The notes under the pieces are model-generated. The model was not told where the DNA came from. It was given only the letters and a program-made list of their open reading frames with translations, and searched no databases. From the NCBI GenBank assembly GCA_951799405.1, contig OX637362.1, positions 11,270,493-11,334,492 on the forward strand: a stretch of 64,000 nucleotides of DNA. The letters run 5' to 3'. The translations under genes were made by a program, and so were the position numbers. Shown here one piece after another: positions 30,121 to 40,606 of this stretch. The stretch comes from Agapetus fuscipes. Lineage: Eukaryota; Arthropoda; Insecta; Trichoptera; Glossosomatidae. Within the stretch, counting starts at the first letter, position 1. Each line of letters starts with the position of its first letter.

Positions 30121-30400
30121 GGAAAGCACCGGTTCTCATTAGACCACCGAAGTTAATCAACATTGGGCGCGGATGCTACTTGGGCTGGTTTTAGTGTCGC
30201 GCTGACAACGCGCTGACCGTCAGCGCTGACCGTTCAAAATATATTATGAACTTGTAGGAAGCTTTTTAGAATGGCGCGTAGCTGTCAGCGCGACAAGTTC
30301 ATATATTTGGCTGTCAGCGCTGACGGTCAGCGTGTTGTCAGCGCGACACTAAAACCAGCCTTGGATGGGTGACCGCTAGGTACACCGCGTGTTGTTGGCA
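30121..30400 (+). pseudogene. 5S rRNA-like copy split by a MITE
   Basis: 5S-like sequence runs from GGAAAGCACCGGTTCTC to GGATGCTACTTG (30182) and resumes GATGGGTGACCGCTAGG to GTGTTGTTGGCA (30400). About 20 bases of the 5' end are lost or unrecognisable. The A-block is interrupted by one change (AAGTTAATCAACATTGGG). The insertion cuts between the A-block and the C-block of the internal promoter. Confidence 0.8.
30183..30360. mobile_element. 178-bp MITE inside the 5S copy
   Basis: Ends GGCTGGTTTTAGTGTCGCGC and its complement, with repeated GTCAGCGCTGAC palindromes inside. The target duplication is TTG (30180-30182 and 30361-30363), judged against the uninterrupted 5S copy at 8681. Confidence 0.88.
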
Positions 30401-30407
30401 TTTATTG

Positions 30408-30712
30408 GACCGGTCCGTAGTCCAGTGGCAACACTTCGGACTCGTAAATGGAAGGTTGTGGATTCGAATCCCGGCGTAGCACAAAAATGTACCATTTATA
30501 TTTCCAAATGTGCTCTTCGCTGGGTTGAAAAATTCATAAACCTTTACCAAAGACCGGTCACTGAAAGGTCCATCCAACCTTACAACAACTGGGTCTTGCT
30601 TGAGGATTGGCGCTTTCTACTGGGACGACCAAGCTCGCAGAAGGCTCTTGAGGGGTGACACACACAAAACAGCGCTCACCAAATAAATCATCCAAATATT
30701 ATTATTATTATT
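30408..30712 (+). mobile_element. SINE B, complete
   Basis: Head GACCGGTCCGTAGTCCAGTG, B box GGATTCGAATCCCGGCG, both CAGTG and anticodon-arm-like CTTCGGACTCGTAAATGG, the full body, and an (ATT)n tail after AGCGCTCACCAAATAAATCA. The loop C-T-CGT-A-A is compatible with a tRNA-Thr(CGT) ancestor. It begins eight bases after the 5S copy. Confidence 0.9.
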
Positions 30713-31030
30713 ATCATAGATTGGTATGAGAATTCCTACCCCTGTGTTAAATTCATCGGGTTTTTTTTTATAAAATGTTGTTTACTGCTACTGTCAAGTG
30801 CGCTTACGATGTGTACTTGGCACTTAGCTGATCTGTTTCTTGGTTGTTCACATCTCGTGGAGTCTCGCCGGTCTAGTTGACTTCTGCCCCGCCTTCCTCT
30901 TTGCCACCACTTCTCTTGTCGTTCCACTTTTTAAACTTGATTTATTTACACAACTAAGGATATCAACTAAATACTTCTCGCGTCGGAAAAATGTTTCTAA
31001 CCTAGTTAAACTATTTCTCCAACTAGAATA
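30713..31030. other. No gene seen
   Basis: Sequence without a recognised repeat, apart from a tRNA-independent TTGGTATGAGAAT start. Confidence 0.4.
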
Positions 31031-31032
31031 CT

Positions 31033-31198
31033 GGGCTGGAAGTCTCATCACCATGGTAATTCTTACCTAACGAATATTTGTATGAAGACTTACCAGCTCT
31101 TCACTTGCGAGTTGCGGCCATCTTGGATTGACAGGTCATCATACAAATATTACCGATATTTGGTAGGTAAGAATTACCGCGGTGATGACACTTCCAGC
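31033..31198. mobile_element. MITE F
   Basis: Ends GGCTGGAAGTCTCATCACCA and the complement of it. The interior has CTAACGAATATTTGTATGAAG and the GCGGCCATCTTGGATTGACA block. Other copies or parts are at 32443, 37315 and inside the MITE at 29245. Confidence 0.85.
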
Positions 31199-31202
31199 AC
31201 TG

Positions 31203-31300
31203 TTCGGTCAATAGCTCACTTGGTAGAATGCTTGCATTCCATTTCAGAGAGCTAGCGTTCGATCGTCAAAAGGTTGTCAAAAATAATTTACAGTTTTGGT
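31203..31300 (+). repeat. SINE A head fragment
   Basis: GGTCAATAGCTCACTTGGTA to GTTGTCAAAAATAATTTACA; the B box is degraded. It starts five bases after MITE F. Confidence 0.7.
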
Positions 31301-32044
31301 GTCGCTTATCTTATCGAGAAAGCTTTCATACATCTCCATTCACTACTGACGGATAAAAAAAACCATAGGCAATCCAGGCAGAATGTGTCTTGTATGATAT
31401 GGCTGTACCGGTAAAATTAAGATTTTATAGAAAAAAATCAGCACTATTTGTTACCATGGCACTGGCTTTATAAGTGCACTTTTTCTTATTGAAATCTCGG
31501 TGGCAGGTATTTAACTGATTTAATTATTTACAGTTGGCATTAATTGATTTAATTATATACAGTTGGCAGATGTGCGTCATAGACAAGTTATTATTTAATT
31601 GCGTAGCATGGACACTAAACTCGTCCTAGCGTATTCGCAAATTGCCTAATTCGATTATAGGTTTTACGATTGGCAGCATTTAGAGCGAATAGCGTTGTAG
31701 AGGAAAACCGAGAATGAGTCAGATTTAATAAACAGCTTATGTGTTAACCAAAAAGCGTCAATAGTCCAATGGGTAGAGTGGTCAGTTCGGCAAGCTAGAG
31801 GCATCAACTCAATGAATAACTTTTGTTAAATAGGCTCAGCACAACTACGAGATCAAAACTATTTTCTCGGCTGGCGAACGTCACACTTAAACGGGACGAC
31901 GATCCTTAGCAACAGATAACAAAATATATATTTTTGCAATTTGCCTATAGGTCCCCGGCCACTTGAAGTCACAACTTTCTCGATGTCAGTGTGCGGACCT
32001 TATTCGTTATATTATATACTCGCGACTCTTGGGTGTTAGTTATA
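31301..32044. other. Mostly unassigned; MITE E fragment near 31320-31410
   Basis: AACCATAGGCAATCCAGGCAG near 31360 matches one arm of MITE E. ATTAATTGATTTAATTA is repeated near 31520-31560. No gene is recognised. Confidence 0.4.
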
Positions 32045-32203
32045 GAAACCTACAGCGCGAATGCATACATACATCAAACCCAGCAAAAAGCATATTTGGA
32101 AAAAATATTACTTATTCTATATTTTCTTGGTCCGCTGGGAATCGAACCCACGACCTTCGATAAAGAGTCCGAAGCGTTAGCCCCTAGACTACGCGCCGGT
32201 CAA
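32045..32203 (-). repeat. SINE B head fragment
   Basis: Complement of the tRNA-like head, with GGGAATCGAACCCACGACCT (B box) and CCTAGACTACGCGCCGGTC at the right end. Confidence 0.75.
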
Positions 32204-32255
32204 GTGTAGGCTAGACCCTTCATATAATCTAGCCAAATCTTCAAGGAAAGATTCC

Positions 32256-32398
32256 TGAAGCGCTATTTTGCAAAATTTCCTTGCGACATGATAGCGATTC
32301 GTGTCCAAAAATAAGATGCACTGTGATTTTTTTTTATCTATGGAGCTCTTTCGTAAGCGCTAGCAAGCTCCGACTTGGATTGATATCCAAAGTGTTGC
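32256..32398. mobile_element. MITE K, uninterrupted but decayed copy
   Basis: GAAGCGCTATTTTGCAAAAT at the left, TTCGTGTCCAAAAATAAG and GATTGATATCCAAAGTG inside. It gives the empty-site reference for the two copies that hold family C (33291 and 49577). The right arm is lost. Confidence 0.7.
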
Positions 32399-32442
32399 TT
32401 CTGGATAGAAAGTCGAGAATTCTCTCAGGAGCTCATGCTTCC

Positions 32443-32626
32443 AGGGCTGGAAGTCTCATCACCACGGTAATTCTTACCTAACGAATATCGGTAATATTTG
32501 TATGAAGACCTGTCAATCCAAGATGGCCGCAAGTGAACAGCTGGTTCATCTTCACTTGTATGTTACCTATCATATTACCGATATTCGATAGGTGAGATTT
32601 ACTGTGGTGATGAGACTTCCAGCCCT
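32443..32626. mobile_element. MITE F, complete
   Basis: Bounded by AGGGCTGGAAGTCTCATCAC and its exact complement; 184 bases; arms pair for about 60 bases around TACCGATATTCG. Confidence 0.9.
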
Positions 32627-33188
32627 AGGATCTGGATGCCGACTGTTATTCACAAATCCATACTTATAGTACAGCGACTAGAAGTGATATTTAAATGGCA
32701 TGAACAACAAGAAACTGGCTTCAGAAGGTGATTATTTGCCGATTAAAATTAGGTACACCGTACATCTCACTATATTCTCTTCACGTTTCTTTATTTCAAC
32801 GTGGGCGCGATCCAATCTATCCTTGGCGTGCCGAGGCGCCATTTTTTTGGTGATTTAGTGGTGAAAGCAAGAGCGAAATGTCAATGTCAAAGCAAAACAT
32901 TATCCGACGCCCGCCATCGCATCGCTCCCACTACGCGGTTCCAGGGTTTTTTACGTGAAAAACGAGCTGGCAGGTTGAATTAAATACATTTACTGTTGCA
33001 TACCAATAATTCGGTGTAGATTTGTGAAAGTTGGTAGACAGACAGGAGGCTACAAATAGACTTGACTCGGTATACAGTATTCAACATGACGTTTTTATGT
33101 GTTAAAGTTTGACATTGAAAATTTATTGGAATTATGTATAACTTTTTTTCATCAGTTAGGTAGATAGTTCAGTTGGTAGACCTATATC
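32627..33188. other. No gene seen
   Basis: AT-rich with a short GC-richer patch (32800-32960). No domain or repeat was recognised. Confidence 0.35.
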
Positions 33189-33199
33189 TATAACTTATA

Positions 33200-33290
33200 A
33201 GTTTATAACATAATCTGCAAAGATATATTGACATTTAAGGCTCACATGAACATATACTTTGCAACTCCTGACGACTTTCCTTGAAGCCAG
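33200..33290 (-). repeat. Family C fragment
   Basis: ATAATCTGCAAAGATATATTG to GACTTTCCTTGAAGCC, with the middle deleted. Confidence 0.65.
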
Positions 33291-33750
33291 AAGTACTATT
33301 CTGCTGAATTCCTTACGACACGAATTCGTGTTCGAATAGTTCCTTGACTTATAGGTTGTTATGCGGCTGACCACCCATACTGTAAAAAAATGGTTCACTT
33401 TGCCAATGTCACCCCTGTTTCAGGGAAGGACGGCAAGAGTTGCAAGGCTTATGTTCATTTGAGATTGGATTTTTATATTGTAGGTCCACATGCGGCATGT
33501 GTTAGCGCGAAATTATACATATCTGCTTGTGGGAATGCATTTAAAAATCTTAAATGATATATATCTTTGCAGCTTAGATAAGATTAGATTAGACGAATCA
33601 CGAACCTTTGGACACGAATCGAAATTTGTGTCCAAAAGTAAGGTGTACTGTGATTTTTTGTCTATGGAGTTCTTCCGCAAGCGCTAGCAAGTTTCGACTT
33701 GGATTGATATCCAAAGTGTAAGGAATATAGAAGAATAGCGCTTCAGGGCG
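33291..33750. mobile_element. MITE K interrupted by family C
   Basis: The left arm TACTATTCTGCTGAATTCCTTACG and right arm GTAAGGAATATAGAAGAATAGCGCTT (both imperfect) bracket the unit. Family C (33342-33593, +) lies after the CGAATTCGTG motif. The same internal site is occupied at 49.6 kb by a family C copy in the other orientation. Confidence 0.8.
33342..33593 (+). repeat. Family C repeat, full unit
   Basis: TTCCTTGACTTATAGGTTGT to GCAGCTTAGATAAGATTAGA. The CCCCTGTTTCAGGGAAGG hairpin is intact. Confidence 0.92.
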
Positions 33751-33796
33751 AAAGTGAACCAAGTTTTTACAGCATGGGGGGTCAGCCTCATACGCG

Positions 33797-34120
33797 CTTA
33801 GAGTGGTAGAGCGTTTCCGTGTAATGCTAGTGGGCTAGGGTTTGATCCCCACCAGGGGAGTCAGAAATGATTTTCCGTTTCGGTGTTTATTTCAAGTTCA
33901 AAATAAAATACCGGCAAGGTTTACTCGGCCTTTGCAGGAAATGAAAACCTGCCCCGTCGGGAGCAGGGACATTTCCAATTCAATTTAAGCGGTTTCGTAG
34001 GGCCAGCCCACTTAGGTACTTGTGAAAATAAATATTACGTTTAACTCGCACATATGCAATTCTTTAGAGATAACATGGCAAGAAATTTCACTTTATGTAC
34101 AGCTAATAGTGCAATTATAT
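33797..34120 (+). repeat. SINE A1, old copy
   Basis: All blocks are present but diverged: GAGTGGTAGAGCG (A box region), GGTTTGATCCCCACCAGGGG (B box), TTCCGTTTCGGTGTTTATTT, and a 3' end TTATGTACAGCTAATAGTGC. Confidence 0.8.
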
Positions 34121-34216
34121 ATATATTTTTTAAATCCGCATAACCTATATTTTGCAGGTGGCAAAAAGTTGATTGCTCTCTAGTGTATCTATACCTCCAT
34201 CTCGCAGCCACCTGGT

Positions 34217-34262
34217 CAAGGGCGTACCCAGAATCAAAATCAGGGGGGGGGGCAAGTTTTGG
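34217..34262 (+). repeat. Possible hAT-type terminal fragment with poly-G
   Basis: AAGGGCGTACCCAGAATCAA followed by a ten-G run and CAAGTTTT resembles a terminus common among animal hAT elements. No matching second end is seen. Confidence 0.45.
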
Positions 34263-34389
34263 AAATTGAAGATGACCTAAACACGACCTTATTGCTATAA
34301 AGTCATGTGCAGTCCACCGTACATTTTTTATTTATTTATTAAAATGATGATTTCAATAATTGTTAATAAATTTCAGCAACCAGATTTCT

Positions 34390-34568
34390 AATCTTATCTT
34401 AAAGTTGCAAATATATGTAACATTAAGGATTCACATTATACGCATTTTCGCAAGCAGACACGTATAGGTTCGCGCTAACGCATGCCGCATGTTGACCTAC
34501 AGTATAAAAACCTAATCTCAAGTGAACATAAGCCCTGCAACTCTTGCCGACCTTCCCTGAAACAGGGC
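34390..34568 (-). repeat. Family C repeat, head truncated
   Basis: TTATCTTAAAGTTGCAAATA tail to the CCCTGAAACAGGG hairpin; the last 80 bases of the head are missing. Confidence 0.85.
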
Positions 34569-34589
34569 TAATACTCGTTACAGCAATTT

Positions 34590-34752
34590 CACTCTAGATG
34601 CATTCTGCCTGGTTTTTCAATGTTTTTTGAAAATCCTTTTGAAAAATTTTGAGAATCTGGACAGTCAAAAGTGTACGAAAGCTTTTATAGAGTTGGTTCG
34701 ATAATTCATAGACAATCCGGGCAGAATGCGTTGTCTGAAAAAGCCTTTACGA
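34590..34752. mobile_element. MITE family E
   Basis: CTAGATGCATTCTGCCTGG at the left and CAATCCGGGCAGAATGCGTT at the right pair imperfectly. It interrupts or follows the truncated family C copy. Confidence 0.65.
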
Positions 34753-35353
34753 TAATGTGTAGTTTTTTAAATACATATTATGCGAATTTGTAATCAAAGT
34801 CTTTATTAGCCGCGAAGCAAATATTGACCGTCTGTAAAATTTCGGTCGCCATTTTCGCGTTCTATTTTCAAACATTCAAAAAGATTCCATTGCACGCGCG
34901 TGAAGTGTTCCGCGTTCCCATTATGCAACGCGCAGGCGCGCCAACTGTCAAACCATAGACAATGCGACAGATTGTTGTCGCTGGGCTACTGCCGTTGACA
35001 GATTCACTGCCAAGTTATTCAGGTCAACGCTCATGCCGACAGGTAGGTATAAAACAAGTACTTATCAAGCAAACAAGATGGTCATTTGACATGTTTGTTT
35101 TATCGTAAAAAAGCAGTTCGATAAAAACGTTGCATTTTAAGTACCTAGGTATCTTTAATCTAAGTTGCAGGGACATATTAACATTTAAAACCATTAAAAC
35201 TCTACATCGAGTAATAGTCGCAATGGACTTCAAAATATCCCTCGACCAGGTATGTGACGTTGTCCATAGTAACTAAAATATGGATTTCCGATGATCAGGG
35301 ATGTTTGCTAGTGCACAGCACTGTCAGCCCATACATAGACTTTGTGGCATTGA
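34753..35353. other. No gene seen
   Basis: It contains a small family C tail fragment near 35155-35185 (TTTAATCTAAGTTGCAGGGA). Otherwise unassigned. Confidence 0.4.
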
Positions 35354-35604
35354 GTAATAACTAGGGACTGCAAAATTTCGCGATCGCGATAAAACGAATT
35401 TATTCGCGAATTTTGATGTTTTTACGCGAATAATTTCAGGTTTTACGCAAATATCACGAATTTTCGTACTTTTGGTAGAAATTATGCGAAAAAGTTGTCA
35501 TGTGTCGCTTTTGCAACGCAACGATTTTGTGGGAAAGAAAAAAATCCTGCGAAAACCCTTTGCAAGTTGCAAATCACAGGAAAATTGGTCTCTTTCAACG
35601 TTTT

Positions 35605-35870
35605 TAAACACGCTAGAACGCTAGACGTGGGGTTCGATCCCCACCTGGGTCATTTGACCATAAATTTGACCCTGGTTCAACAGATTACAACAGAAACAGT
35701 AATTGGATAATTAAAAATGAATAATTCATTAAAATAAACAATAATGAATTATTAATTAATGATAATAATACCTGTATCTGGCCAGGCAGAGCAGGTTGGT
35801 GAATTGCATTCCTATTCACAAATCTATTTTATTAACAAAAATAATGATAAGCAGAACTGTCCTGGATCAT
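35605..35870 (+). mobile_element. SINE D inside the hAT element
   Basis: AACACGCTAGAACGCTAGAC head, B box GGGGTTCGATCCCCACC, GGGTCATTTGACC, then an AT-rich stretch and CTGGCCAGGCAGAGCAGGTT. A second copy lies at 15515 on the other strand. Confidence 0.7.
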
Positions 35871-35944
35871 CCAAGCAGACTTGAATCGTGACATTAATGA
35901 AGGAAAATACTTCAAGGAGTGAAGCTGTTGCTGTATTAGCCAAG

Positions 35945-36070
35945 AGCACAACTTGAAGCTTTCATAAAAGCCAACATCCCTTGAAAAATCAAATAACCCT
36001 CATCTAGAGACTAAATGCACAAAAATTAAATATTTTAAAAGGATATTTGCAGGGTATTCAGAGTGTCATT
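35945..36070 (+). pseudogene. hAT transposase remnant
   Basis: One frame reads EAFIKANIP, and the next frame continues EKSNNPHLETK. Together they match the A-F-x-x-A-N-I-P-L-x-K-x-x-N-P-x-L-R pattern near the N-terminus of BED-finger hAT transposases. There is a frameshift between the two pieces and stops on both sides. Confidence 0.6.
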
Positions 36071-36889
36071 AAAATATTAATACTTTTTTCAATCAATGGT
36101 TTTTTGTAAAAAAATGATTATTTAAAAAAATATAAAAAAAATTTAAGAAACTAAAATTTAAAAAAACATTGTTTTGTACCACTTGAGTATTTTTTATTGC
36201 AAACACGTTTTCGGTGGGTACTTCCCACCATCTTCGGTTGCAGATACTCGTATTGATTCAGATGTTGTTTATTCATTGTTTTTGAAGGTACATATTGTTG
36301 TTTACATAATAAATTGTAAATATTAGTAATATATTTTGTTTTGCAATTATATAAACCTTTATTTTGATCTAATCCACCCTAAAAATTACACCGAATCTCC
36401 ACGTTTATCATGAAAAATAACGCGAATTTCCCTGTTTTTGATCAAAAATAACGCGAATTTCACAAAAAAATAACGCGAATTTCCTAAAAAATAACACCAC
36501 TATTTTCCAGTCCCTAGTAATAACTAATAACATAGAAGAGCGGAAACTAACTTACTGCATTGATACATACCATCTACCACTTTCGCCTCTGTCCTGTCAA
36601 ACGTTGGAGTTGTGTAGTCATACAATAGTTATTTATGCCACTGCCTAGTAATGATAGTCTTTGTAACACGAGTGCTAGTTTGTGCCATGAGGCGCAGCCG
36701 AATGGCACAATAGAAAGCACGAGTGTTACAAAGTCTAATTACGTGCAGTGGCATACAATACTTTTTCTACGACCATGAAAGAATCAACAAAATTGTGAAT
36801 AATAGTCATTATAATGTACTCGTCCAATTGAAGTAATTAAAACCTTACCTTTGTCAAAACGTGTGATTTATCATTCCCTTCGATTATCG

Positions 36890-37115
36890 AATCTAACCTA
36901 AGTTGTAAAGATAAATTATATATACAGGTTTCATATTGAATTCATGCCCACAAGCCGACACATATAAGGTCGCGCTTTTACATCCTGCATATAAGCTTAA
37001 ACATTCAAACCCAAAACTCAAATAAACATATGCCCTGCAGTTGTATTGGCACGTGAACCAAGTTTTTACAGCATAGGTGATCAACCTCATACCCACCTAG
37101 TAACCAAGTAACTTT
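36890..37115 (-). repeat. Family C unit inside repeat G
   Basis: Diverged: ATCTAACCTAAGTTGTAAAG to TAGTAACCAAGTAAC, with the hairpin region deleted. The same divergent form is present in the second copy of repeat G. Confidence 0.8.
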
Positions 37116-37314
37116 TTTTGTTTGAGTTTTTGAGTTTGTTTATTTTTTGCGGTGAAAATTTTTGTTTGTTTTCCTTTCAAGCCTTTTATTTTCCTTTGAA
37201 AAAAGGACAGCTTTCTTTGGAGCATTCCGATAAATAAATTGAATACATTTTAGCACTATAAACAATTTTTATTTGACTCTACACATAAAATATATTTATT
37301 TTCATCTAAACAGG

Positions 37315-37432
37315 GCTGGAAGTCTCATCACCACGGTAATTCCTACTTACCGAATATCAGTAATATTGTATGAAACCTAATCAGCTGATCGCTTGCGGCC
37401 ATCTTGGATTGACAGGTCTTCATACCCCCATA
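37315..37432 (+). mobile_element. MITE F, right end missing
   Basis: GGGCTGGAAGTCTCATCACC through GCGGCCATCTTGGATTGACA to GTCTTCATAC. It is absent from the second copy of repeat G, so it was inserted after the repeats separated. Confidence 0.8.
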
Positions 37433-37659
37433 CAAGGTTGACATTTGAAATTAAAAAATGGTTCCAATTCTGACAATGCGCATGCGCACATTTTCATTTT
37501 AACACGGTTACCCGTTGCGTAATGTTACATTACGCAACGGGTGTAGAAATGTATGTCATTGTGATTGCGTTAGCCGTTTTGTAATTAGTAAATTACCAAA
37601 TGGGAGTAGAAAAAACATGTTTTTACGTGTCAACTTTTATGTTTTCTTGCTTTCTCCAT

Positions 37660-37912
37660 TTTGTGTTTTGACACCCAATAACAACAATACCACAATGTCT
37701 TTCTTACTAATGACCATTTTAGTAAGTAGGTTGAAACAGATATATGTCTATTTTCGTTTAAATAATTCCAGATATTATAAGTCAATGCTTGGTGGAAATG
37801 CTAAATGCAGTACGGTGCACTTTAGTGTCTTTTGAAACTACCTACTTAATATTGTATTGAAATTATAACGTTCTGTACTGCCTTTAGCTAGGTCAGGTGT
37901 CATCACAGCTGA
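37660..37912 (+). repeat. Dispersed repeat J
   Basis: TAATGACCATTTTAGTAAGT and GAAACTACCTACTTAATATTG with a TCTGTACTGCCTTTAG end recur at 7090, 47210 and 50030 with substitutions. Class unknown. Confidence 0.6.
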
Positions 37913-38226
37913 TATTCTCCAAATTTCAAATATTCTGAGTCTATTGATAAGTTCCTATTTTGTGATGAATCCAATAAGTTATAACTAAAACGCCACCTTT
38001 TGGGAGCGCCCTTTCTAACGTCACAACTTTAAAATGACATAAAACAGTGACGTAGACAAGAAATGGTCACAAGGTCTGAGATTACGTACGCGCAATGACA
38101 TGCCAGAGTACTATAACTGCTTCAATGTTATCCAAGACATGCCTAAAGTGAGTACATAATTATTTCAAACGAATGCACGACAAAAATTAAGGCATTGGGA
38201 ATTCGCGCTTACACATTGAAGGTTAA
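37913..38226. other. No feature recognised
   Basis: No gene or repeat is recognised. Confidence 0.4.
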
Positions 38227-38308
38227 AAGGCGACTTGAGGGTTTGGGCGTTAAGGCGACTTGAGGGTTGAGGGCGACTTGAATGAGGGTTAATAAGCGAC
38301 AAAAAGTA
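38227..38308 (+). repeat. Short tandem GGCGACTTGAGGGTT units
   Basis: AAGGCGACTTGAGGGTT is repeated two to three times with spacing changes, and partial units follow. Confidence 0.75.
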
Positions 38309-39530
38309 AATTGTTCAGGAGGGCAGTTTAAAGTTTGAGATTGTAGAAAAATGGTATAACTTTTTTATTTTTGATCATATCGTTAGAATCAAAACAGCTC
38401 TAAAATAAAAATAAAAAAAACATTTATTGGCATTTCCATTAATGTGGTTTTACGATGTTGTACCGAGTTTTTTTATGTCACTAAAAAAGGACAAAATCTT
38501 GTCGGTTACACCAAAACGATACTTCGAAATCGCAGTTGTTTGCTTGGGCATAAACCATTGACATACAATCTATGGCATAAACAACAACAAAAAGTCATCG
38601 TACAGCTATAGGAGTTAGCGCATGCATTCATAACTCATTTTTGACCAAAACGTCGCTTATTTACTTCCTTTTGACCGTCGACATTTATAAGCGCGAACTT
38701 TTACGTGTCAGCTTATGGAAGTGAATGTAATATGAATCTTAAATGTAATGTATATAATATTTTCACCTTAGATTGTAGATTATTTCTGTTGCGCCATGAC
38801 ATACGGGAGAAATAGATCATTCCGTCTCCCCCGAATGTAGGCATCCAGCACATAAATCTGAAAACTCTCCGACAGGGTGGGACTGCCGTTAACAATTTGA
38901 TCAATTTAGAGACAGAGTATCACAAGGGAACCGTTGCTCCGAGATTCTAATCTCTGCAGTATGTGATTCGAGTATGACATGAATGTTGGTAGTAATATTG
39001 AGGAAGGTTATAATATAATTAAGTAGAGGAATGTCGCAGACTAGCGGACCGACTAGAATTGTAAATGAACTTATAATAATGTTATATTATACTATTAGAT
39101 TGCTCTGAGAATGCAGTTTGCTGACTTCTGTACCTCAAGTTAGTACAAGACTTCACGCGCCGTTTTACCAAATAATGTATTCAAACTAAAACACTCGGTG
39201 GAGACGCTGCTTTAGAGTGCGTACATTTCTTTTTTGTAAACGCTATGATTGAGTTGAGTCTATGTACTTGTGTTACTGGTCCATTAGATGCCGGAGTGTG
39301 GAGGAGGAAGGAGGCAACGGTCTCTGATCGACAACAAACTATTAAAGTATCGTTTAACTGTGTAACGCTACTGACTCCTTTGATTTAGTTCATCATTTAA
39401 GTCCATGTACATAGGTGCGTAATAGCCCAGACATCTTCAACTTTAATATCGCAAACTATCGGGTAGTCCTGTTTTTTTTTTCATTTGTTGTTAGGACGAC
39501 TACCAGTAGTGTATATCCAATTTTGTAGCT
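38309..39530. other. Mostly unassigned; family C tail at 38690-38780
   Basis: GCGCGAACTTTTACGTGTCA to TTAGATTGTAGATTA is the last third of family C on +. The rest shows no gene. Confidence 0.45.
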
Positions 39531-39532
39531 TC

Positions 39533-39785
39533 TAATCTAATCTAATCTAAGTTGCAAAGATATGTTACATTGGAGATTCACATTACATGCATTCTCACAA
39601 CCAGACACGTACAAGTTCGCGCTTGCACATGCCTCATGTGAACCTACAACATAAAAACCAAATCTCAAATGGACATACACCCTGCAACTCTTGCCGTCCT
39701 TCCCTGAGACAGGGGTGACATTGGCAAAGTGAACCATTTTTACAGCATGGGTGGTCAGCCGCATACCAACCTATAAGTCAAGGAA
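39533..39785 (-). repeat. Family C repeat, full unit
   Basis: (TCTAA)n tail to TATAAGTCAAGGAAG. It faces a second copy in the opposite orientation 22 bases away. Confidence 0.92.
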
Positions 39786-39970
39786 GCTTCGAAAGACTTT
39801 TGCTAACAGGTGCATTCCTTGACATATAGGTTGGTATGAGGCTGACCACCCATACTGTAAAAAATGGTTCACTTTGCCAATGTCACTCCTGTTTCAGGGA
39901 AGGTTGGCAAGAGTTGCAGGGCTTATGTTCATTTGAGATTGGGCTTTATATTGTAGGTTCACATAAACGT

Positions 39971-40606
39971 TGTTATGTTATTTTAAATAACATATTATAA
40001 AAAAACAATCCCGAAGTGTGCAGTGTGTGTTTGTGGGCCGAACGGAGCCGAACGGTCACGGAAGCGGCCGAACGGCACCGTATGAACTAATCAGGCCGTC
40101 GTTCGTTAGTTCCCGGCGAGATGTGAAGTGAGTCAGACGTTAGCGACCAAGCACCAAGCGGTGCAGGAGGAGGCACTACGATGGAGCTCCCTCCCCCCCC
40201 TCCATCTACTTGGATTTCCTGCCAGCAAGGCACCCGCCTTGTGGACCAGAGGCTTAGGAGCGCCCACCCAGGGGCTCCCACGTGTGGAGGCGTCCACCTT
40301 GTGAACCGCCCCTAGCCTGGGGCGCTGCCCCAGGCCTTCCGTTTAGAACTCCAGCCAACGGAATAGGGAGTGTTCTAGTGACAACCTGCAGGTCGTGCCA
40401 ATCCCTTATTTCCCCTTTCCCCCCCCCATATTAGTACAGTAATAAACCCTTATTTGTTCATGTTAACTTTATCTTTTCATTATAAAACCCTTCCCAAGAT
40501 ATAAGTGAGCAATACCAAAGAAAGAACCCCACGCCCTGAGAGTGATGCTGATGAGAGCTAGCCGGATGTAAGTATCCTGAAGATACCTTTCAATCGAAAC
40601 ACAACA
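39971..40606 (+). repeat. 5' LTR
   Basis: TGTTATGTTATTTTAAATAA start; four spaced CCGAACGG motifs near 40040-40080; a GC-rich U3-like part; a polyadenylation signal AATAAA at 40441. The first about 430 bases look identical to the 3' LTR, while the remainder differs at many sites. Confidence 0.9.

Larger units (their letters stand above)
35362..36516 (+). mobile_element. hAT-type DNA transposon, non-autonomous
   Basis: The ends TAGGGACTG and CAGTCCCTA are flanked by the 8-base duplication GTAATAAC (35354-35361 and 36517-36524), the length usual for hAT. Subterminal repeats of ATAACGCGAATTT and its variants are frequent at both ends. Inside are a SINE D copy (35605-35870) and a decayed transposase stretch (35945-36070). 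At 1155 bp it cannot encode a full transposase. Confidence 0.88.
36625..37620 (+). repeat. Repeat G, copy 1 (about 1 kb)
   Basis: It matches 61333-62352 over its length. It contains a foldback (36628-36765, ATGCCACTGCCTAGTAATGA with GTGCAGTGGCAT), a family C unit (36890-37115), a T-rich block with CTTTCAAGCCTTTTATTTTC, and a 32-base palindrome CCCGTTGCGTAATG/CATTACGCAACGGG at 37508. MITE F is inserted at 37315 in this copy only. Confidence 0.85.

Noticed and set aside
31755..31820. tRNA-like stretch with AATAGTCCAATGGGTAGAGTGG
   Set aside because: It resembles an A box only; no B box or SINE body follows.
39537..39764. Repeated 65-75 codon ORF with HAVKMVHFANVTPVSGKDGK
   Set aside because: It is family C read in its own orientation. 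Copies are too similar for the open frame to be informative, and older copies carry stops. A codon-level test over many copies would be needed to revive it.
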